DNA of 64,000 nucleotides, taken from assembly GCF_040438925.1 (NCBI RefSeq), contig NZ_CP159258.1, forward strand, positions 1 to 64,000, given 5' to 3'. Under the pieces are notes generated by a model. It did no database searches. It was not told where the DNA came from and was given only the letters and a program-made list of their open reading frames with translations. Source of the stretch: Pseudomonas sp. MYb327. Its GTDB lineage: Bacteria > Pseudomonadota > Gammaproteobacteria > Pseudomonadales > Pseudomonadaceae. Positions within the stretch are counted from its first letter, which is position 1. Every line of letters begins with the position of its first letter. A program made the translations under genes and the position numbers. This document shows, in pieces, positions 26,459 through 36,685 of the stretch.

Positions 26459-27454
26459 TTACGCCGCTTGCTGGAACTGCTGCCGATACTGGTTCGGCGA
26501 CAGTTCCGTGTGCTGACGGAACAGCCGTGCGAAGAAGCTGGCATCGTCGTAGCCGACTTCATAGCTGATGGTCTTGATGCTCTTGCGGCTGCCGGACAGC
26601 AGGCCCTTGGCGGTTTCGATGCGCAGGCGTTGCAGGTAGTGCAGCGGCTTGTCACCGGTGGCGGTCTGGAAGCGGCGCATGAAGTTGCGGATGCTCATGC
26701 CGTGTTCGCGAGCGACGTCTTCGAAGCGGAACTTGTCGGCGAAGTGTTCTTCGAGCCAGTGCTGGATCTGCAGGATGATCACGTCCTGGTGCAACTTCTG
26801 TCCGCCAAAACCGATTCGACCCGGCGAATAGCTGCGTTGTACTTCGTAGAGAATGTCTCGCGCCACGGCCTGGGACACATTGGCGCCGCAGAAGCGCTCG
26901 ATCAGGTAGACGTACAGATCACATGCAGACGTGGTGCCGCCGGCGCAATACAAGTTGTCGGCGTCGGTCAGGTGCTTGTCCTGATTGAGCTGAACCCGTG
27001 GGAAACGCTCGGCGAAGGCGTTGAAGAAGCGCCAGTAGGTGGTCGCTTCCTTGCCGTCGAGCAGCCCGGCTTCGGCCAGCCAGAACACGCCGGTGGCTTC
27101 GCCGCAGAGTACCGCGCCGCGCGCATGTTGCTGGCGCAGCCAGGGCAGGACTTGGGGATAACGTTGGCACAGGGTTTCGAAGTCGTCCCAGAACGCGGGA
27201 ATGACGATGATGTCCGCGTTTTCCAGTCCGCCGTCCACGGGAATGACAACATCGCTGAAGGTGTTGACCGGTTTGCCGTCGGGACTGACAAGCCGGGTTT
27301 CGAACGCCGGAGTCAGCCCGTGACCCAGTTGTTTGCCGTAGCGCAGGCTGGCGAGATGGAAGAAATCCTTGGCTTGCAAGAGGGTGGAAGCGAAGACCCG
27401 GTCGAAGGCCAGGATGCAGACGCGCCGCAGGGGCGTGGAGGCTTGGTTAGACAT
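26459..27454 (-). CDS. GlxA-family (DJ-1/PfpI + AraC) transcriptional regulator
   Basis: 331 residues. The N-terminal DJ-1/PfpI-like domain (about 10-195; GAVLCGEATGVFWLAEAGLLDG) is followed by a C-terminal AraC double helix-turn-helix (about 225-325; FRFEDVAREHGMSIRNFMRRF and ISYEVGYDDASFFARLFR). GlxA-type proteins in pseudomonads control catabolism of amino acids and quaternary amines. It lies upstream of the FAD monooxygenase cluster on the same strand and divergent from the acyl-CoA dehydrogenase, so either may be its target; neither is shown. Confidence 0.9.
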   Translation of the reverse strand: MSNQASTPLRRVCILAFDRVFASTLLQAKDFFHLASLRYGKQLGHGLTPAFETRLVSPDGKPVNTFSDVVIPVDGGLENADIIVIPAFWDDFETLCQRYPQVLPWLRQQHARGAVLCGEATGVFWLAEAGLLDGKEATTYWRFFNAFAERFPRVQLNQDKHLTDADNLYCAGGTTSACDLYVYLIERFCGANVSQAVARDILYEVQRSYSPGRIGFGGQKLHQDVIILQIQHWLEEHFADKFRFEDVAREHGMSIRNFMRRFQTATGDKPLHYLQRLRIETAKGLLSGSRKSIKTISYEVGYDDASFFARLFRQHTELSPNQYRQQFQQAA

Positions 27455-27600
27455 AATTCAACTTTATTCTTATAGGGGAAAGTGGTCACCAGACGGCTGG
27501 ATCGTCTTATTTTTTGTCGGATGTGTCCAGTGTCCTGTATCGGACGCGGGGCTTAGTCTCTGAAGGTCAACTCCTTCTAAAAATAAACGACAGGTGCCGC

Positions 27601-28737
27601 ATGATTCCCAGAACCTTGTTCAGTCCCGAGCACGAACTTTTCCGCGACAGCGTGCGAACGTTCCTCGAAAAAGAGGCCGTGCCGTTTCATGGGCAATGGG
27701 AAAAACAGGGCTACATCGACCGTCAACTGTGGAACAAGGCGGGGGAGGCGGGAATGTTGTGTTCGCACTTGCCGGAGGAGTACGGCGGGCTGGGGGCGGA
27801 CTTTCTCTACAGTGCAGTGGTGATCGAAGAGGTCGGGCGGCTGGGGCTGACCGGGATCGGTTTTTCCCTGCATTCGGACATCGTGGCGCCGTACATCCTG
27901 CATTACGGCAGTGAAGCGCTGAAGCACAAATACCTGCCGAAACTGGTCTCCGGGGAAATGGTCACTGCCATTGCAATGACCGAACCGGGCGCCGGTTCCG
28001 ATCTGCAAGGGGTGAAAACCACCGCCGTGCTTGATGGTGATGAGTACGTGATCAACGGCTCGAAAACCTTCATCACCAACGGCTTCCTCGCCGATCTGGT
28101 GATTGTCGTTGCCAAGACCGATCCGAAGGCTGGCGCGAAGGGCACCAGTTTGTTCCTGGTGGAAGCGAACACTCCAGGCTTCGACAAGGGCAAGCGTCTG
28201 GAAAAAGTCGGCATGAAGGCCCAGGACACCTCAGAGCTGTTCTTTCAGGACGTCCGGGTGCCCAAGGAAAACCTGTTGGGTCAGGCCGGGATGGGCTTCG
28301 CTTACCTGATGCAGGAATTGCCGCAGGAGCGCCTCACCGTGGCCATTGGCGGGTTGGCTTCAGCTGAGGCTGCGCTGCAATGGACGCTGGAGTACACCCG
28401 CGAGCGCAAGGCGTTCGGCAAAGCGATTGCAGACTTCCAGAACACTCGATTCAAGCTGGCGGAGATGGCGACGGAAATCCAGATCGGCCGGGTCTTCGTC
28501 GACCGCTGCCTGGAACTGCACCTGCAAGGCAAGCTCGACGTGCCGACGGCGGCGATGGCCAAGTACTGGGGCACCGACCTGCAATGCAAGGTGCTCGACG
28601 AGTGCGTGCAGTTGCATGGCGGTTACGGTTTCATGTGGGAGTACCCGATTGCACGGGCGTGGGCGGATGCACGGGTGCAGCGAATCTATGCCGGGACCAA
28701 TGAAATCATGAAGGAGATTATTGCCAGGTCTCTGTAG
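27601..28737 (+). CDS. Acyl-CoA dehydrogenase (LCAD/IVD-type catalytic site)
   Basis: 378 residues with the three-domain ACAD pattern: MTEPGAGSDLQG (flavin/substrate loop), GSKTFITNG and the C-terminal LHGGYGFMWEYPIARAWADA. The position used as catalytic base in medium-chain enzymes (IYxGT) is Ala here (IYAGTNE), while MQELPQERL supplies the helix-G Glu used by long-chain and isovaleryl-CoA dehydrogenases. It performs FAD-dependent alpha,beta-desaturation of an acyl-CoA. Start ATG 27601 fits the family start. The TAG stop (28735-28737) lies inside a REP element. It is divergent from the GlxA regulator. Confidence 0.93.
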   Translation: MIPRTLFSPEHELFRDSVRTFLEKEAVPFHGQWEKQGYIDRQLWNKAGEAGMLCSHLPEEYGGLGADFLYSAVVIEEVGRLGLTGIGFSLHSDIVAPYILHYGSEALKHKYLPKLVSGEMVTAIAMTEPGAGSDLQGVKTTAVLDGDEYVINGSKTFITNGFLADLVIVVAKTDPKAGAKGTSLFLVEANTPGFDKGKRLEKVGMKAQDTSELFFQDVRVPKENLLGQAGMGFAYLMQELPQERLTVAIGGLASAEAALQWTLEYTRERKAFGKAIADFQNTRFKLAEMATEIQIGRVFVDRCLELHLQGKLDVPTAAMAKYWGTDLQCKVLDECVQLHGGYGFMWEYPIARAWADARVQRIYAGTNEIMKEIIARSL

Positions 28738-28820
28738 GAGCCGGCTAGCTGGCGATGGCGGCGACGCGGTCCGATTGGCTACCGCGTCTGCTTTGATCGC
28801 TGGCAAGCCAGCACCTGCAG
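28733..28820. repeat. REPIN overlapping the acyl-CoA dehydrogenase stop
   Basis: CTGTAGGAGCCGGCTAGCTGGCGATGG at the left and the inverted ATCGCTGGCAAGCCAGC(A)CCTGCAG at the right. The TAG of the left CTGTAGG is the stop codon of the acyl-CoA dehydrogenase gene. Confidence 0.9.
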
Positions 28821-28827
28821 GTGTGGG

Positions 28828-29868
28828 TTACGGTGCTGGATTCGGATGATCCTTGTGGATCGCCTCGATCCCTTCCAGTACTTCCTCCGACAGTTTCAGA
28901 TCGAAACTGGCAATGTTGCTGTCCAGTTGCTCAAGCGTCGTCGCGCCGATGATGTTGCTGGTCACGAACGGCTGTTGCGTCACGAACGCCAGTGCCATCT
29001 GCGCCGGGTCCAGGCCGTGCTCGCGGGCCAATGCCACATAGCGGCTGCAGGCTGCTTCCGACTGCGGGTTGAAATAGCGGCTGAAGCGACTGTAGAGGCT
29101 CAGGCGACCCTTCGGCGGACGAGCACCACCTTCGTACTTGCCCGACAGGAAACCGAAAGCCAGCGGCGAATAGGCGAGCAGGCCGCACTGTTCGCGGATG
29201 GCGATTTCTGCCAGGCCGACTTCGAAGCTGCGGTTGAGCAGGTTGTACGGGTTCTGGATCGACACTGCGCGCGGCCAGCCACGGGCTTCGGCCAGGGCGA
29301 GGAAACGCATGGTGCCCCACGGGGTTTCATTGGACAGGCCGATGTGGCGAATCTTGCCGGCCTTGACCTGTTCGTCGAGTGCTTCGAGGGTGTCTTCCAG
29401 GGGTGTCAGGTTGGCTTCGATCTTGTGCTTGTAACCCAATTGGCCGAAGAAATTGGTACTGCGCTCCGGCCAGTGCAGTTGGTACAAGTCGATGTAATCG
29501 GTCTGCAAACGCTTGAGGCTGGCGTCCACAGCTTCGGTGATGTGCTGTCGATTGTGTCGAAGGTTTTTGTCGCGGATGTAGTCGATAGTATTGCCGGGGC
29601 CGGCGATCTTGCTGGCCAGGATCCAGTCGGCTCGATCGCCGCGACGCTTGAAGTAATTGCCGATGTAGCGCTCGGTGGTGGCGTACGTTTCGGCCTTGGG
29701 CGGCACCGGGTACATTTCGGCGGTGTCGATGAAATTGATCCCGGCTTCCTTGGCCCGTTCGATTTGGGCGAAGGCCTCAGCCTCGGTGTTTTGCTCACCC
29801 CAGGTCATGGTTCCGAGGCAGATAGCACTCACATTGAGATTGGTCCGGCCTAGCTGGCGATAGTCCAT
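28828..29868 (-). CDS. NADP-dependent aldo/keto reductase (Tas-like)
   Basis: 346 residues, the length of E. coli Tas. The TIM-barrel aldo-keto reductase shows LGTMTWGEQNT, the catalytic Asp/Tyr region FIDTAEMYPVPP, and the cofactor-binding end IGATTLEQLDSNI. It reduces small aldehydes or ketones with NADPH; the physiological substrate is unclear. Start ATG 29868 has AAGGAG. A longer in-frame start at 29922 is not favoured. The gene is convergent with the acyl-CoA dehydrogenase across a REPIN. Confidence 0.92.
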   Translation of the reverse strand: MDYRQLGRTNLNVSAICLGTMTWGEQNTEAEAFAQIERAKEAGINFIDTAEMYPVPPKAETYATTERYIGNYFKRRGDRADWILASKIAGPGNTIDYIRDKNLRHNRQHITEAVDASLKRLQTDYIDLYQLHWPERSTNFFGQLGYKHKIEANLTPLEDTLEALDEQVKAGKIRHIGLSNETPWGTMRFLALAEARGWPRAVSIQNPYNLLNRSFEVGLAEIAIREQCGLLAYSPLAFGFLSGKYEGGARPPKGRLSLYSRFSRYFNPQSEAACSRYVALAREHGLDPAQMALAFVTQQPFVTSNIIGATTLEQLDSNIASFDLKLSEEVLEGIEAIHKDHPNPAP

Positions 29869-30043
29869 CGGGTGCTCCTTGGGCAAAACAATCATAAAAG
29901 CAGGTTGAAATATTTTTCGCAATCTGCATAATTGCGCACCTCTTTCTGCAGTGGAAGTGATGCGCCGCCGCCGAAGAATCTTGCCGTTGAACGGACGCGC
30001 CGACCCGAGCCCCCGAAAGCGTCTGTATCCGGCTGCCTTTGAC

Positions 30044-30072
30044 TTGTCAAAGTACGCACTATTCAGTAAGAT
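30044..30072 (+). promoter_or_regulatory. Candidate sigma-70 promoter of rplM-rpsI
   Basis: TTGTCA (30044-30049), a 17-base spacer and TAAGAT (30067-30072) give good -35/-10 hexamers about 40 bases before the rplM start. Transcription would begin near 30080. Confidence 0.5.
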
Positions 30073-30113
30073 CCGCCGTCTAATTTACAGGGCGGCCCCT
30101 GAGGCTATAAAGA

Positions 30114-30542
30114 ATGAAGACTTTTACTGCTAAACCGGAAACAGTAAAGCGCGACTGGTTTGTCGTCGACGCTGCTGGTCAGACCCTGGGTCGTCTGGCC
30201 ACCGAAATCGCGAGCCGTCTGCGTGGCAAGCACAAGCCTGAGTACACTCCTCACGTTGACACCGGCGACTACATCGTCGTAATCAACGCTGAGCAGATCC
30301 GTGTTACCGGTGCTAAAACCACTGACAAAATGTACTACTCCCACTCCGGTTTCCCGGGCGGCATCAAGTCGATCAACTTTGAAAAGCTGATCGCTAAAGC
30401 CCCTGAGCGCGTGATCGAGACCGCGGTCAAAGGCATGCTGCCTAAGAACCCGCTGGGTCGCGACATGTACCGTAAGCTGAAAGTCTATGCGGGCGCTGCA
30501 CACCCTCATACTGCTCAGCAGCCCCAAGAACTGAAGTTTTAA
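30114..30542 (+). CDS. rplM: 50S ribosomal protein L13
   Basis: 142 residues, full length. It shows the L13 signature [20 protein letters not shown] near the C-terminus and the start [16 protein letters not shown]13 is an early-assembly protein of the large subunit. It is co-transcribed with rpsI (gap of 14 bases), the universal rplM-rpsI pair. Confidence 0.98.
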   Translation: MKTFTAKPETVKRDWFVVDAAGQTLGRLATEIASRLRGKHKPEYTPHVDTGDYIVVINAEQIRVTGAKTTDKMYYSHSGFPGGIKSINFEKLIAKAPERVIETAVKGMLPKNPLGRDMYRKLKVYAGAAHPHTAQQPQELKF

Positions 30543-30556
30543 CGGAATAGTACATT

Positions 30557-30949
30557 ATGTCGGCGACTCAAAATTACGGCACTGGCCGTCGCAAGACCGC
30601 AACCGCACGCGTTTTCCTGCGTCCGGGTACTGGTAACATCTCCATCAACAACCGTTCGCTGGATAATTTCTTCGGCCGCGAAACTGCCCGCATGGTAGTT
30701 CGTCAGCCGCTGGAATTGACTGAGACTGTCGAGAAGTTCGACATCTACGTCACCGTGATCGGCGGTGGTGTAAGTGGTCAAGCTGGCGCAATCCGCCACG
30801 GCATCACTCGCGCTCTGATGGACTACGACGAGACTCTGCGCAGCGCTCTGCGTAAAGCCGGCTTCGTAACCCGCGATGCACGTGAAGTTGAACGTAAGAA
30901 AGTTGGTCTGCGTAAAGCGCGTAAGCGTCCGCAGTACTCGAAGCGTTAA
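30557..30949 (+). CDS. rpsI: 30S ribosomal protein S9
   Basis: 130 residues. Start [20 protein letters not shown] and the basic C-terminal tail ([14 protein letters not shown], which reaches the P-site tRNA) are typical of S9. It is the second gene of the rplM operon and is closed by a strong terminator. Confidence 0.98.
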   Translation: MSATQNYGTGRRKTATARVFLRPGTGNISINNRSLDNFFGRETARMVVRQPLELTETVEKFDIYVTVIGGGVSGQAGAIRHGITRALMDYDETLRSALRKAGFVTRDAREVERKKVGLRKARKRPQYSKR

Positions 30950-30965
30950 TTCGTTTCCACGTTCA

Positions 30966-31008
30966 AAAAAGAACGCCCAGTTTCCTCACGGAGCTGGGCG
31001 TTTTTTTA
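30966..31008 (+). terminator. Terminator after rpsI
   Basis: ACGCCCAG(TTTCC)..(GGA)GCTGGGCGT stem followed by seven T. Confidence 0.9.
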
Positions 31009-31044
31009 TGCGTGCGATTTATCAAAGAATTGCGCTGTGACAAC

Positions 31045-31135
31045 TTGCCACACGCGCAGAGCCCCTATACTACAAGGCTTGGGAGTGGCGCCTCGGGGTA
31101 ATTACCTTGTCAGAATTGGGGCTTTTCATTACCAT
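31045..31135 (+). promoter_or_regulatory. Candidate promoters of petABC
   Basis: Two hexamer pairs are visible in the 268-base gap before petA: TTGCCA (31045) with TATACT (31066-31071, 15-base spacer) and TTGTCA (31107-31112) with TACCAT (31130-31135, 17-base spacer). Which one is used cannot be told from sequence. Nothing else is seen in the gap. Confidence 0.4.
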
Positions 31136-31217
31136 TCGGCAAAATTTTTATAAGTACATAGATTTACTTAGTAGATGCCTGATTTAACAGGCCACAAAGC
31201 TGATGGGAGAGGACTGA

Positions 31218-31811
31218 ATGAGCAATGACGGCGTGAATGCAGGCCGGCGTCGCTTCTTGGTAGCAGCCACATCCGTGGTGGGTGCTGCAGGAGCGGTGGG
31301 GGCTGCGGTCCCGTTCGTGGGGTCATGGTTTCCCAGTGCCAAGGCGAAAGCCGCAGGTGCACCGGTGAAAGTGAATGTCAGCAAAATCGAGCCAGGCCAG
31401 CAGATGATTGCTGAGTGGCGCGGCCAGCCGGTATTCATCGTCCGCCGTACGCAGGAAATCCTGGGGAATCTGAAGAAGATCGAGGGCCAGTTGTCTGACC
31501 CGACCTCCAAGAACTCGACTCAACCAACCTACGTCGATCCGGAAACCCGTTCGATCAAACCTGAGGTTCTGCTGCTGATTGGTATCTGCACGCACCTGGG
31601 TTGCTCGCCGACGTTCCGTCCTGAAGTCGCCCCCGCTGACCTGGGCAAGGACTGGGTAGGTGGCTATTTCTGCCCTTGCCACGGCTCCCACTACGACCTG
31701 GCTGGCCGCGTCTACAAGTCGCAACCTGCGCCTTTGAACCTGCCAGTTCCCCCGCATTCCTATGAGACCGATGACATCATTGTCATTGGCGTCGATACGG
31801 AGAAAGCGTGA
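31218..31811 (+). CDS. petA: Ubiquinol-cytochrome c reductase Rieske iron-sulfur subunit
   Basis: 197 residues. A twin-arginine signal anchor (GRRRFLVAAT, residues 9-18) precedes a transmembrane segment. The two [2Fe-2S] boxes CTHLGC (124-129) and CPCHGS (152-157) supply the Cys and His ligands. It carries electrons from ubiquinol at the Qo site to cytochrome c1. The stop overlaps the petB start (TGATG at 31809-31813), so translation is coupled. Confidence 0.97.
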   Translation: MSNDGVNAGRRRFLVAATSVVGAAGAVGAAVPFVGSWFPSAKAKAAGAPVKVNVSKIEPGQQMIAEWRGQPVFIVRRTQEILGNLKKIEGQLSDPTSKNSTQPTYVDPETRSIKPEVLLLIGICTHLGCSPTFRPEVAPADLGKDWVGGYFCPCHGSHYDLAGRVYKSQPAPLNLPVPPHSYETDDIIVIGVDTEKA

Positions 31812-33022
31812 TGAGCAAGTTCATGGATTGGGTTGATGCGCGCTTTCCCGCCACCAAAATGTGGGAAGACCATCTCAGCAAGTACTACGCCCCGAAGAAC
31901 TTCAACTTCTTCTATTTCTTTGGTTCCCTCGCGCTGCTCGTTCTGGTCAACCAGATCGTTACCGGTGTCTGGCTGACCATGAGCTACACCCCGTCGGCGG
32001 AAGAGGCGTTTGCTTCCGTCGAATACATCATGCGAGACGTCGAGTACGGCTCGATCCTGCGTCTGCTGCACTCCACCGGCGCTTCGGCGTTCTTCATCGT
32101 GGTCTATCTGCACATGTTCCGTGGTTTGCTCTACGGTTCGTACCAGAAGCCGCGTGAGCTGGTGTGGGTCTTTGGCATGCTGATTTACCTGGCGCTGATG
32201 GCTGAAGCCTTCATGGGTTACCTGCTCCCTTGGGGTCAGATGTCCTACTGGGGCGCCCAGGTGATCATCTCGCTGTTCGGTGCGATCCCTGTGATCGGTA
32301 ACGACCTGACGCAATGGATTCGTGGTGACTACCTGATCTCCGGTATTACCCTGAACCGCTTCTTCGCCCTGCATGTTGTTGCCTTGCCGATCGTGATTCT
32401 CGGTCTGGTGGTGCTGCACATCCTGGCGTTGCACGAAGTCGGTTCGAACAACCCTGACGGCGTGGACATCAAGAAACACAAAGACGAAAACGGTATTCCG
32501 CTGGACGGCATCGCCTTCCATCCGTACTACACCGTGAAAGATATCGTTGGGGTGGTGGTGTTCCTGTTCATCTTCTGCTCGATCGTGTTCTTCTTCCCGG
32601 AAATGGGTGGGTACTTCCTCGAGAAGCCAAACTTCGAAGTGGCGAATGCCTTCAAGACCCCTGAGCACATCGCTCCGGTCTGGTACTTCACACCGTTCTA
32701 CGCGATTTTGCGTGCCGTTCCGGACAAGCTCCTCGGCGTTATCGCCATGGGCGCGGCCATTGCTGTGCTGTTCGTCCTGCCGTGGCTGGACCGTAGCCCG
32801 GTCAAGTCGATGCGCTACAAGGGCTGGCTGAGCAAGATCTGGCTCTGGGTGTTCTGCATCTCGTTCGTGATCCTGGGTGTGTTGGGTGTTCTGGCTCCGA
32901 CTCCAGGCCGTACGCTGCTGTCGCAGGTGTGCACCTTCCTGTACTTCGCCTACTTCATTCTGATGCCGTTCTACACCAGGCTTGAGAAGACCAAACCGGT
33001 TCCGGAAAGGGTGACTGGCTGA
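31811..33022 (+). CDS. petB: Cytochrome b of the bc1 complex
   Basis: 403 residues, eight hydrophobic helices. Helix-B and helix-D histidines (LLHSTGASAFFIVVYLHM; ALHVVALPIVILGLVVLH) bind the two haems, and the Qo-site PEW-like region and PDKLLG segment follow. It is the membrane core for ubiquinol oxidation. Start ATG 31811 overlaps the petA stop and its stop overlaps the petC ATG (ATGA at 33022). Confidence 0.97.
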   Translation: MSKFMDWVDARFPATKMWEDHLSKYYAPKNFNFFYFFGSLALLVLVNQIVTGVWLTMSYTPSAEEAFASVEYIMRDVEYGSILRLLHSTGASAFFIVVYLHMFRGLLYGSYQKPRELVWVFGMLIYLALMAEAFMGYLLPWGQMSYWGAQVIISLFGAIPVIGNDLTQWIRGDYLISGITLNRFFALHVVALPIVILGLVVLHILALHEVGSNNPDGVDIKKHKDENGIPLDGIAFHPYYTVKDIVGVVVFLFIFCSIVFFFPEMGGYFLEKPNFEVANAFKTPEHIAPVWYFTPFYAILRAVPDKLLGVIAMGAAIAVLFVLPWLDRSPVKSMRYKGWLSKIWLWVFCISFVILGVLGVLAPTPGRTLLSQVCTFLYFAYFILMPFYTRLEKTKPVPERVTG

Positions 33023-33804
33023 TGAAAAAACTATTTGCTGTATTGATGCTTGCTGCGCTGCCGGTGTTCGCTTTCGCTGCTGAACACGGTGGGCCGGAGC
33101 TGGAAAAAGTCGACATCGACGTTTCCGACAAAGCCGCCATGCAGGACGGTGCGCGCACCTTCGCCAACTATTGCATGGGTTGCCACAGCGCCAAGTTCCA
33201 GCGTTACGAGCGTGTTGCCGATGACCTGGGTATTCCTCACGAACTGATGCTCGAGAAGCTGGTATTCACCGGCGCCAAGATTGGCGACCACATGAACATC
33301 GGCATGCAGCCGGCTGATGCCAAGACCTGGTTCGGTGCGGCACCGCCCGACCTGACCCTGGTGGCTCGTGTTCGTGGTACCGACTGGCTCTACGGTTACC
33401 TGAAGTCGTTCTACGAAGACCCGTCGCGCCCTTGGGGTGTGAACAACAAGGTTTTCCCGAACGTGGGCATGCCTAATGTGCTGGTTGGCCTGCAAGGTCG
33501 TCAGGTTGTCGGTTGCAAACAGGTTCAGATCGTCGAAGACGGGAAGAAGCAATATGATCCGCTGACCGGTACGCCGCTGACCCATGAAGCGTGCGATCAG
33601 CTGACCATTGTGCCGAAAAGCGGAACCCTCACCGAAGAGCAGTTCGATGAGAAGGTCAAGAATCTGGTAACCTTCCTGGCTTACTCGGCTAACCCGGTTA
33701 AGCTGCAACATCAGCGCATCGGTACATATGTATTGCTGTACCTGGCGTTCTTCTTCGTATTCGCTTATCTGCTCAAGCGCGAATACTGGAAAGATGTGCA
33801 CTGA
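33022..33804 (+). CDS. petC: Cytochrome c1 of the bc1 complex
   Basis: 260 residues. A signal peptide (residues 1-20), the haem c site CMGCH (51-55), and a C-terminal membrane anchor (YVLLYLAFFFVFAYLL) ending in a positive KREYWKDVH tail. It passes electrons from the Rieske protein to periplasmic cytochrome c. Last gene of the operon. Confidence 0.97.
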   Translation: MKKLFAVLMLAALPVFAFAAEHGGPELEKVDIDVSDKAAMQDGARTFANYCMGCHSAKFQRYERVADDLGIPHELMLEKLVFTGAKIGDHMNIGMQPADAKTWFGAAPPDLTLVARVRGTDWLYGYLKSFYEDPSRPWGVNNKVFPNVGMPNVLVGLQGRQVVGCKQVQIVEDGKKQYDPLTGTPLTHEACDQLTIVPKSGTLTEEQFDEKVKNLVTFLAYSANPVKLQHQRIGTYVLLYLAFFFVFAYLLKREYWKDVH

Positions 33805-33832
33805 TAAAGCTTCAAGCAATTGCTGTTAATCG

Positions 33833-33917
33833 CGCGCGCCCAAGGGCGCCTCTGAAGGTGTAACGAGCCTGGTGATCCAGGCGTTACGGGAGGCGTCCTC
33901 TGGGCGCGCTCGTTTTT
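33833..33917 (+). terminator. Long branched hairpin and terminator between petC and sspA
   Basis: An outer stem (GCGCGCCC / GGGCGCGC), an inner GGCGCCTC / GAGGCGTC segment and a nested GTAACG-GCCTGG / CCAGGC-GTTAC hairpin, ended by GTTTTT. It fills the gap between the bc1 operon and sspA. It is unusually long for a terminator and may also serve as an sspA leader structure. Confidence 0.65.
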
Positions 33918-33954
33918 CCGCTTCCGATAATTTCTACAAGCGAGGAGGACCGCC

Positions 33955-34572
33955 ATGGGCGTGACCAATCGGTTGGCCTGTTACTCCGACCCCGCCGACC
34001 ACTATTCCCACCGAGTGCGAATCGTACTGGCAGAGAAGGGTGTCAGCGCCGAGATCATCTACGTGGAAGCTGGCCGTCAGCCGCCTAAACTGATCGAAGT
34101 GAACCCTTATGGCAGCTTGCCCACCCTGGTCGATCGTGACCTGGCGTTGTGGGAGTCAACGGTGGTGATGGAGTATCTGGATGAACGTTACCCGCATCCG
34201 CCGCTATTGCCGGTTTATCCGGTGGCGCGTGCCAACAGCCGCCTGCTGATTCATCGTATTCAGCGTGACTGGTGTGGCCTGGTGGATCTGATTCTGGATT
34301 CGCGGACCAAGGAAGCGGCTCGTGCCGTGGCACGTAAAGAGCTGCGTGAAAGCCTGACGGGCGTGTCGCCGCTGTTTGCCGACAAGCCATTTTTCCTCAG
34401 CGAGGAACAAAGCCTGGTGGATTGCTGCCTATTGCCAATACTCTGGCGATTGCCGATTCTGGGTATAGAACTGCCGCGGCCAGCCAAGCCGCTGCTTGAT
34501 TACATGGAGCGCTCGTTTGCGCGTGAGGCTTTCCAGGCGAGTCTGTCTGGTGTCGAACGCGATATGCGCTAA
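33955..34572 (+). CDS. sspA: Stringent starvation protein A
   Basis: 205 residues with the glutathione S-transferase fold: a thioredoxin-like N-half ([13 protein letters not shown] region [28 protein letters not shown]) and a helical C-half. SspA binds RNA polymerase and reshapes transcription in stationary phase and stress rather than conjugating glutathione. GAGGAG precedes the ATG. It forms an operon with sspB (16-base gap). Confidence 0.95.
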   Translation: MGVTNRLACYSDPADHYSHRVRIVLAEKGVSAEIIYVEAGRQPPKLIEVNPYGSLPTLVDRDLALWESTVVMEYLDERYPHPPLLPVYPVARANSRLLIHRIQRDWCGLVDLILDSRTKEAARAVARKELRESLTGVSPLFADKPFFLSEEQSLVDCCLLPILWRLPILGIELPRPAKPLLDYMERSFAREAFQASLSGVERDMR

Positions 34573-34588
34573 GGCTTAAGGAGCCGCT

Positions 34589-35005
34589 ATGAACTCCAGT
34601 CGACCTTATCTGGTCCGCGCGCTCTACGAGTGGATTGTGGACAACGACTGCACCCCGCACATGCTGGTCAATTCCGAGTATCCGTCGGTGCAGGTGCCTC
34701 AGGGTTTTGCCAGTGACGGACAGATTGTCCTGAACGTGTCGCCGCAAGCCGTGCGTCATTTGCATATGGATAATGAAGCGGTCAGTTTTGAAGGGCGCTT
34801 CGGTGGCGTGCCACACACGCTGTACGTGCCTATCGCATCGATCCTGGGCATCTACGCTCGGGAGAACGGTCAGGGCATGGTGTTCGATCTGGAAGCGCCT
34901 ATGGGCGAAGAAGAGGATGACATCGAGCCGGATGACGATCTGCCACCGCCGGATAGCGAGCCGCCGCGGCCTAGCGGTCGGCCAAGTTTGAAGGTGGTGA
35001 AGTAA
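34589..35005 (+). CDS. sspB: ClpXP protease specificity-enhancing factor
   Basis: 138 residues. The N-terminal substrate-binding domain (SRPYLVRALYEWIVDND) is followed by an acidic, Pro-rich linker and the C-terminal ClpX-docking tail (RPSLKVVK). SspB delivers ssrA-tagged proteins to ClpXP. It overlaps no neighbour and ends at a bidirectional terminator. Confidence 0.95.
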   Translation: MNSSRPYLVRALYEWIVDNDCTPHMLVNSEYPSVQVPQGFASDGQIVLNVSPQAVRHLHMDNEAVSFEGRFGGVPHTLYVPIASILGIYARENGQGMVFDLEAPMGEEEDDIEPDDDLPPPDSEPPRPSGRPSLKVVK

Positions 35006-35006
35006 T

Positions 35007-35041
35007 AAAAAAGGCGATCCGAAGGGATCGCCTTTTTTTTA
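35007..35041. terminator. Bidirectional terminator between sspB and dolP
   Basis: AAAAAAGGCGATCC-GAA-GGGATCGCCTTTTTTTT: a stem with A and T runs on both sides, serving the convergent sspB and dolP genes. Confidence 0.92.
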
Positions 35042-35052
35042 CATGGTGCGGG

Positions 35053-36684
<1,632 letters not shown>

Positions 36685-36685
<1 letters not shown>

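Noticed and set aside
26294..27475. 393-residue plus-strand open frame opposite the GlxA regulator
   Set aside because: The minus-strand frame has full DJ-1 and AraC domains; the plus frame has none.
30067..30113. L13 autoregulatory leader structure before rplM
   Set aside because: The leader is only about 40 bases from the likely start site and no convincing stem is visible.
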